Assembly (NCBI GenBank): GCA_903958625.1
Contig: CAJBTU010000078.1
Coordinates: forward strand, 1 to 38,616
DNA length: 38,616 nucleotides
Direction of reading: 5' to 3'
DNA from: an uncultured Ignavibacteriota bacterium
GTDB taxonomy: Bacteria; Bacteroidota; Ignavibacteria; UBA10030; UBA8401
Positions 34,535-38,616 of this stretch are shown one piece after another. Made by a program: the position numbers and the translations under genes. The notes below the pieces were generated by a model. It was not told the DNA's origin. It ran no database searches and saw only the letters and a program-made list of their open reading frames with translations. Position 1 is the first letter of the stretch. Each line of letters starts with the position of its first letter.

Positions 34535-35620
34535 ATGTCTTTAAAAATAAAATCGGCATCAGAAACTCACTTCGATCTCTTTTCCCTCGGCGAATGTATG
34601 ATCCGTCTCTCGCCCCCGGCACATCAACGCATAGAATTTTCACCTCAATTGGAAGTATGGGTCGGCGGAGGTGAGTACAATGTCTCTTACGCACTGTCCC
34701 GTTTAGGGCTCCGTGCCGGTTGGATCGGCGGACTTAATGATGCACCGATGGGAGCAATTGTTAAGAACCACGCGCGGGCAGTCGGCGTGAATGTTGACTA
34801 TGCTGTGATACGGAAATATGACGGGATGGGAAAAAAAGACCGGATCGGATTGAATTTCACGGAAGTCGGATTTGGTCCGCGCGCATCGGTCACGCTCTAT
34901 GATAGAGCATATTCTGCAACGGCTGGGATCAAACCAGGCGAGATCAATTGGAAGCAGCTCTTTCAGGAAAAAGGTGTGCGCTGGTTCCACACCGGCGGGA
35001 TATTCTCCGCATTATCGGAATCGACGAGGCTGGTTGTTGCGGAAGCGGTAAAAGCTGCGCACGAAGCAGGCACCATCGTGTCATATGATCTCAATTTCCG
35101 CTCTAAATTATGGAGCAGCAAAGAAGCGATCGAAACGACAAAGCCGTTGGTCCCCTATATCGATTGTCTGATCGGAAATGAAGAAGATTTTCAAAAAGTC
35201 TTAGGATATGAAGTGGAAGGGGTGGACGTTGAAAAAGGAGAGATTGATACGGCGGCATTTAAGAATATGGTGAACAAAGTTGTGAAGGATTTTCCGAATG
35301 TCAAAGTTGTTGGAACGACGCTCCGTGGAGTGAAAACAGCAGGGATCAACGACTGGTCGGCGATCATGTGGAACGACGGAACATTCTACGAAGGATTGTC
35401 CATGCCCGGACTGGAGATTGAAGACCGGGTCGGCGGCGGAGACGGATTTGCATCAGGTTTCACGTATGGTTTTCTGAATAACAAAACACCGCAGGAGTGT
35501 GTGAATCTTGGTGTTGCGCATGGTGCAATGCTAATGACCACACGCGGTGATTCAAGCATGATCACTCTTGAAGAATTGCTGCACGTTGCCAAAGGCGGTT
35601 CTGCAAGAATAAAACGGTAA
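34535..35620 (+). CDS. PfkB-family sugar-acid kinase 2 (KDG kinase-like)
   Basis: 361 aa. GECMIRLSPPAHQRIEF and GGGEYNVSYALSRLG at the N-terminus, SYDLNFRSKLW, GNEEDFQKVLG and the catalytic DRVGGGDGFASGF with Asp303. It is a clear paralogue of 25920-26999, though the N-terminal substrate-contact region differs (GECMIRLSP versus GALVNRLDP). The GECMIRLSPP form is the more common one for 2-keto-3-deoxygluconate kinases, so of the two this is the better candidate for true KdgK. SD CAGAGGAAA precedes the ATG. It sits after exuT and before the Gfo/Idh oxidoreductase. Confidence 0.8.
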   Translation: MSLKIKSASETHFDLFSLGECMIRLSPPAHQRIEFSPQLEVWVGGGEYNVSYALSRLGLRAGWIGGLNDAPMGAIVKNHARAVGVNVDYAVIRKYDGMGKKDRIGLNFTEVGFGPRASVTLYDRAYSATAGIKPGEINWKQLFQEKGVRWFHTGGIFSALSESTRLVVAEAVKAAHEAGTIVSYDLNFRSKLWSSKEAIETTKPLVPYIDCLIGNEEDFQKVLGYEVEGVDVEKGEIDTAAFKNMVNKVVKDFPNVKVVGTTLRGVKTAGINDWSAIMWNDGTFYEGLSMPGLEIEDRVGGGDGFASGFTYGFLNNKTPQECVNLGVAHGAMLMTTRGDSSMITLEELLHVAKGGSARIKR

Positions 35621-35626
35621 TCGTTC

Positions 35627-36601
35627 ATGAAAAATATCCGTTGGGGAATAATCGGATGCGGTGAAGTAACCGAAGTAAAGAGCGGTCCGGGATTTCAAAA
35701 GGCAAACGGGTCGGAACTTGTTGCCGTGATGCGCCGCAATGGTGATCAGGCAAAAGAGTACGCTCTTCGGCACAACGTTCCCAAATGGTATACCAGCGCT
35801 GAAGCGCTGATCTATGATACCGCCGTCGATGCCGTCTATATCGCAACACCGCCATCCACACACAAAGCCTATACTGTTGCGGCAGCAAAGGCGGGGAAAA
35901 CGGTTCTTGTTGAAAAACCGATGGGTATGAATTATGCTGAATGTCAGGAAATGATCAGCGCCTGCCGCCTTTCCGATGTTCCCTTGTTTACGGCATATTA
36001 CCGCCGGGCACTTCCGCGTTTTCAAAAAATTAAATCTCTGCTGGACAGTTCGGCGATAGGCTCCGTACAAAATGTTTCCTTGCGATACTGCCGACCTCCG
36101 CTTGAGATCGACCGTGCACGAAAAAAACACTGGCGGACAGATCCGGCGATCGCCGGTGCCGGGTATTTTTTCGATCTGGCATGTCATACTATTGACCTTA
36201 TTCACTATCTCATTGCCCCTATACAATCCGTGAACGGTTTTGCCTCCAACCAGCTGCATCTCTATCCGATTGATGATAATTTTACGGCATCGTTTCATTG
36301 TGAGAACGGAGTTCATGGGATTGGCATGTGGAATTTTTCCTCCGCGCTGGAAATTGATGAGACCGAGATCATCGGGTCGAAAGGGAGGATACTTTTTTCT
36401 ACATTCCGCAACGATCCGATCCGGGTGATAAGGAACAATGAAATTGAAGAGATCATTATTGATCATCCCGAACACGTTCACCAGCCGCTGATACAGTCGG
36501 TGGTTGACGAATTACGGAAGACCGGAACATGTAACAGCACCGGATTGACCGGTGCGCACACGAACTGGGTGATGGACAAAATTCTTGGAAGGATCACATG
36601 A
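35627..36601 (+). CDS. Gfo/Idh/MocA-family sugar oxidoreductase
   Basis: 324 aa, cytosolic, no signal peptide. N-terminal Rossmann fold with WGIIGCGEVTEVKSGPGFQ, the cofactor-loop VYIATPPSTHK and the family EKP motif (VLVEKPMGM), then a C-terminal alpha/beta dimerisation domain; YFFDLACHTIDLIHYL contains the usual catalytic His region. Such enzymes oxidise or reduce sugars or sugar derivatives with NAD(P). The substrate cannot be named; a uronate, aldonate or oligosaccharide derivative from the same pathway is likely. It begins six bases after kinase 2 and overlaps the next gene by four bases. Confidence 0.85.
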   Translation: MKNIRWGIIGCGEVTEVKSGPGFQKANGSELVAVMRRNGDQAKEYALRHNVPKWYTSAEALIYDTAVDAVYIATPPSTHKAYTVAAAKAGKTVLVEKPMGMNYAECQEMISACRLSDVPLFTAYYRRALPRFQKIKSLLDSSAIGSVQNVSLRYCRPPLEIDRARKKHWRTDPAIAGAGYFFDLACHTIDLIHYLIAPIQSVNGFASNQLHLYPIDDNFTASFHCENGVHGIGMWNFSSALEIDETEIIGSKGRILFSTFRNDPIRVIRNNEIEEIIIDHPEHVHQPLIQSVVDELRKTGTCNSTGLTGAHTNWVMDKILGRIT

Positions 36602-37323
36602 AGATGAACATGGTCTCAATACGAATGACGATTCTTTTCCTGTTTGCCGGTTTCTTGTTAGGGCCGCTTGCCGCGCAAGACTCAACATTCCGAGGAGAGA
36701 AGATACGTTTTCAAAAAGACATCAGGGAATATTTGGTGCGGGATTCAGTGCAGCCACCGCCGAAACAATCCATATTGTTTATCGGCAGCAGTATCTTCCG
36801 CCGGTGGACTACCCTTACCGATGATATGGCGCCGCTGCCGGTCTTCAACCGTGCATTCGGTGGATCACGGACTCATGATGTTTTGTATTATATGGATAAG
36901 ATCGTCTTCCCGTATGAACCAAAACTGATCTTCTATTATTGTGGCAGCAATGATGCCGGCGGTTCGGTCCCGGCAAACAAGGTGGTGAACAACATCAAAG
37001 ATTTTTTTGAAAGGGTGGAACAACGTCTGCCGGAAACGAAAATCTTTTTTGTATCGGTGAACCGCTCTCCGCAAAGGATTGCGAAATGGCCCGGCATTGA
37101 TTCGATTAATGCGATGATACAGGCGTATTGCCGGCAATCGGCAAAACGTCAATATATCGACGTGAATATAGCCCTTTTTGACAGAACCGGGAAACCACGG
37201 TACGATCTGTATCTCGACGATCAACTCCATTTTAAGGAAGAATCGTATAAGGAATTTACGCGGATCATCAAGCCCATTGTCGCAAAGGAATGGACCGCGT
37301 TACATCCGCCCTCAGAACGATAA
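36598..37323 (+). CDS. Secreted SGNH/GDSL-type hydrolase
   Basis: 241 aa with a signal peptide (FLFAGFLLGPLAAQ). All SGNH blocks are present: block I Ser in LFIGSSIFRRW, Gly in NRAFGGSRTHDV, Asn in YCGSNDAGG and the Asp-x-x-His pair in LDDQLHF. These enzymes are commonly acetyl or acyl esterases acting on carbohydrates. Its ATG overlaps the stop of the preceding oxidoreductase (ATGA), so translation is probably coupled, although one product is cytosolic and the other exported. ATGs at codons 3 and 5 or later are alternative starts. It ends the rightward operon. Confidence 0.85.
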   Translation: MKMNMVSIRMTILFLFAGFLLGPLAAQDSTFRGEKIRFQKDIREYLVRDSVQPPPKQSILFIGSSIFRRWTTLTDDMAPLPVFNRAFGGSRTHDVLYYMDKIVFPYEPKLIFYYCGSNDAGGSVPANKVVNNIKDFFERVEQRLPETKIFFVSVNRSPQRIAKWPGIDSINAMIQAYCRQSAKRQYIDVNIALFDRTGKPRYDLYLDDQLHFKEESYKEFTRIIKPIVAKEWTALHPPSER

Positions 37324-37381
37324 GCTCGGGGCGGCCGCGCTCCGTGCCGTGACACTGTTTGTGATGATTAAGCTGAATCGC

Positions 37382-38611
37382 CTATCGTTTTGAGGTGTTT
37401 TTGAGAAGGGTGAAATGCTTGATTTCCGAACGGAACACGGTATGACCGACACCTTCTGTTTCGGAGATCATCTCAAAAAGAAAACGATCTTGATCGACCG
37501 GTTTTTTCGTGAACGAATTGATGCGGGTAATAAGATTTTTGTCTGACGCAGCCTTTATGGATTCCATCACTCCCACCTCGCTGAAACCGGTAAGGAAAAC
37601 GATGGAATTATTTTTTGAACCGAGCAGTTTAAGTACGATGCTGTAATCCTTCTGATAATTGCCCCCCTGCCAATTCAGATTCATGGTTTGAGAAGAATCA
37701 TTTTGCACTCCGAGAATCGTCAACGAGTTCGGATTGAGATTGTATTTAAGATTTGTTCTCGAAAATATTGTATCAAGTTTGGCCAGAGTCTTCAGCGTGC
37801 CCAGATAAATAATATTATTGTTGTCGAAATCATCCCACTTTAATTGCGAGGATAGCTTTACGGAAAACGGTTTCGATGAATTCCGGATGACATTGATAAT
37901 CTCCGACACGCCTAATGCCGTTGCATCCCCGACATACGTAACGTCAGCGATCTGATATTTACTGTACTTCTCGGGTTGGCCGGAAGCCGCCGAGCGCAGT
38001 TCTTTATCGCTGTTAATTTTCGGGTCTCTCAGGAACGTTCGTCCGACGACGATACTTTTTTCAGTCAGGACCAGAAAATCACCAAGGACGATCAACGTGG
38101 GATGCTCATTGTTCGCCAGGAACTCATTCCAAATTGGATTGACCGCGGCTGAATTTTCACCGGTGACGGATGTTCCATTCCCCCAAAATTCACGAAAGAG
38201 AATCACTCCGACGAGAAGCGCAATAACTGTTAATGACGCCGCCGGCACATAGGTCCGGATTCGCTTCGGTAAAAGATTCTTCGTCCCCTTTGTGTACTTT
38301 ACGAGGTATTGACCTTTAGGTATTTCCAGTCTATAGTCGAATTGATTTTCTGTTGTCAGGTAGTAATGTTCAAGTTTTTTCCGGAGGTTGCTGATGTAGG
38401 ACCTGATCAATGGGTCGGCGGCCGGATCGAAACTTGAACTTTTTCCAAAAACGTCATGGGCTATTTCTGTTTCCTTCAGGGAAGTTACTTTTGATGATTT
38501 TTCAACGAGATATCGCAATAATTCCTGATAACGGACAGAGTCATGGAATTCGGGACTTTGCAGAATTTGAGCGAGGAGAGAGTTTTTTTCTAATTCACCA
38601 GGTTGAGTCAT
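37382..38611 (-). CDS. Membrane-anchored winged-helix transcriptional regulator, paralogue 2
   Basis: 409 aa. Same design as 2963-4222: N-terminal DNA-binding-type module (AQILQSPEFHDSVRYQELLRYLVE, FDPAADPLIRSYISNLRKKLEHYYL, IPKGQYLVKYTK), one membrane segment (~117-138, VPAASLTVIALLVGVILF) and a ~270-residue outside domain (NPIWNEF, PTLIVLGDF, NNIIYLGTLKTL). The two share many short blocks along the whole length, so they are true paralogues. The start lies five bases from the window edge, so its promoter and divergent neighbour are unseen. It is convergent with the uronate operon. A role as sensor-activator of this or the next locus to the right is inferred. Confidence 0.75.
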   Translation of the reverse strand: MTQPGELEKNSLLAQILQSPEFHDSVRYQELLRYLVEKSSKVTSLKETEIAHDVFGKSSSFDPAADPLIRSYISNLRKKLEHYYLTTENQFDYRLEIPKGQYLVKYTKGTKNLLPKRIRTYVPAASLTVIALLVGVILFREFWGNGTSVTGENSAAVNPIWNEFLANNEHPTLIVLGDFLVLTEKSIVVGRTFLRDPKINSDKELRSAASGQPEKYSKYQIADVTYVGDATALGVSEIINVIRNSSKPFSVKLSSQLKWDDFDNNNIIYLGTLKTLAKLDTIFSRTNLKYNLNPNSLTILGVQNDSSQTMNLNWQGGNYQKDYSIVLKLLGSKNNSIVFLTGFSEVGVMESIKAASDKNLITRINSFTKKPVDQDRFLFEMISETEGVGHTVFRSEIKHFTLLKNTSKR

Positions 38612-38616
38612 TATTC

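Noticed and set aside
35552-36481. 309-aa minus-strand ORF
   Set aside because: It lies antisense to the Gfo/Idh/MocA gene, whose product has clear motifs; the ORF translation shows no domain and is a shadow.
37327-37344. Terminator after the SGNH hydrolase
   Set aside because: A 7-bp GC stem exists (CGGGGCG with CGCTCCG), but no T-tract follows in either direction, so I did not list it as a terminator.
1-38616. CRISPR array or anti-phage defence system
   Set aside because: No regularly spaced repeats and no cas or recognised defence genes were seen; only the decayed toxin-antitoxin remnant is related to such systems.

Overview
The window looks like a chromosomal segment from the Bacteroidota/Ignavibacteria/Kryptonia side of the FCB group; a genus cannot be assigned from the sequence. 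The grounds are C-terminal sorting domains with the NYPNPFNPST signature on several exported proteins (type IX-like secretion), a PorV/PorQ-family outer-membrane protein, a TonB receptor with an N-terminal carboxypeptidase-regulatory-like domain, and promoters resembling the Bacteroidota -33/-7 type (TTTG, TAnnTTTG).

Bases 1-1780 are a decay zone: a broken tyrosine-recombinase gene, a PIN-toxin remnant that runs into an intact antitoxin-like ORF, and a C39-like peptidase pseudogene with a stop codon close to where the catalytic Cys belongs. A conserved hypothetical protein of unknown function follows (1985-2776).

Bases 2963-24697 form the outer, polymer-facing half of a polysaccharide-utilisation locus. 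It begins with a membrane-anchored winged-helix regulator read leftward. Rightward come a large type-IX-sorted multidomain protein, a secreted esterase, a GH-A-like glycosidase, a GH3 glycosidase, a TonB receptor, a secreted partner protein, a PorV-like barrel, a carbohydrate-surface/esterase fusion and a parallel beta-helix protein (pectate-lyase-like fold). No SusD homologue is present.

Bases 24970-37323 form the inner half, a uronate-catabolic operon: SDR mannonate/fructuronate oxidoreductase, PfkB kinase 1, LarA-family nickel-pincer epimerase homologue, 6-phosphogluconate dehydrogenase, PdxB, uronate isomerase, ECF S-component, hexuronate MFS transporter, PfkB kinase 2, Gfo/Idh/MocA oxidoreductase and SGNH hydrolase. 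A second paralogous membrane-anchored regulator (37382-38611, leftward) closes the window, so the whole locus is bracketed by two sister regulators.

The most interesting reading is metabolic. The classical route needs mannonate dehydratase (UxuA) and KDPG aldolase, and neither is here. Instead there is a LarA-family protein with all six recognisable active-site residues next to gnd and pdxB. This suggests a shunt: uronate to fructuronate (UxaC), to mannonate (SDR), to gluconate by C2 epimerisation (LarA homologue), to 6-phosphogluconate (a PfkB kinase), to ribulose-5-phosphate (Gnd), with PdxB possibly removing the Gnd inhibitor 4-phosphoerythronate. This is inference.

Two regulatory observations stand out. 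A near-identical 37-nt block (palindrome plus -33 region) precedes both the first sorted protein and the TonB receptor. A 154-bp MITE-like hairpin with 5-bp target duplications has inserted in frame just after the TonB receptor start codon.
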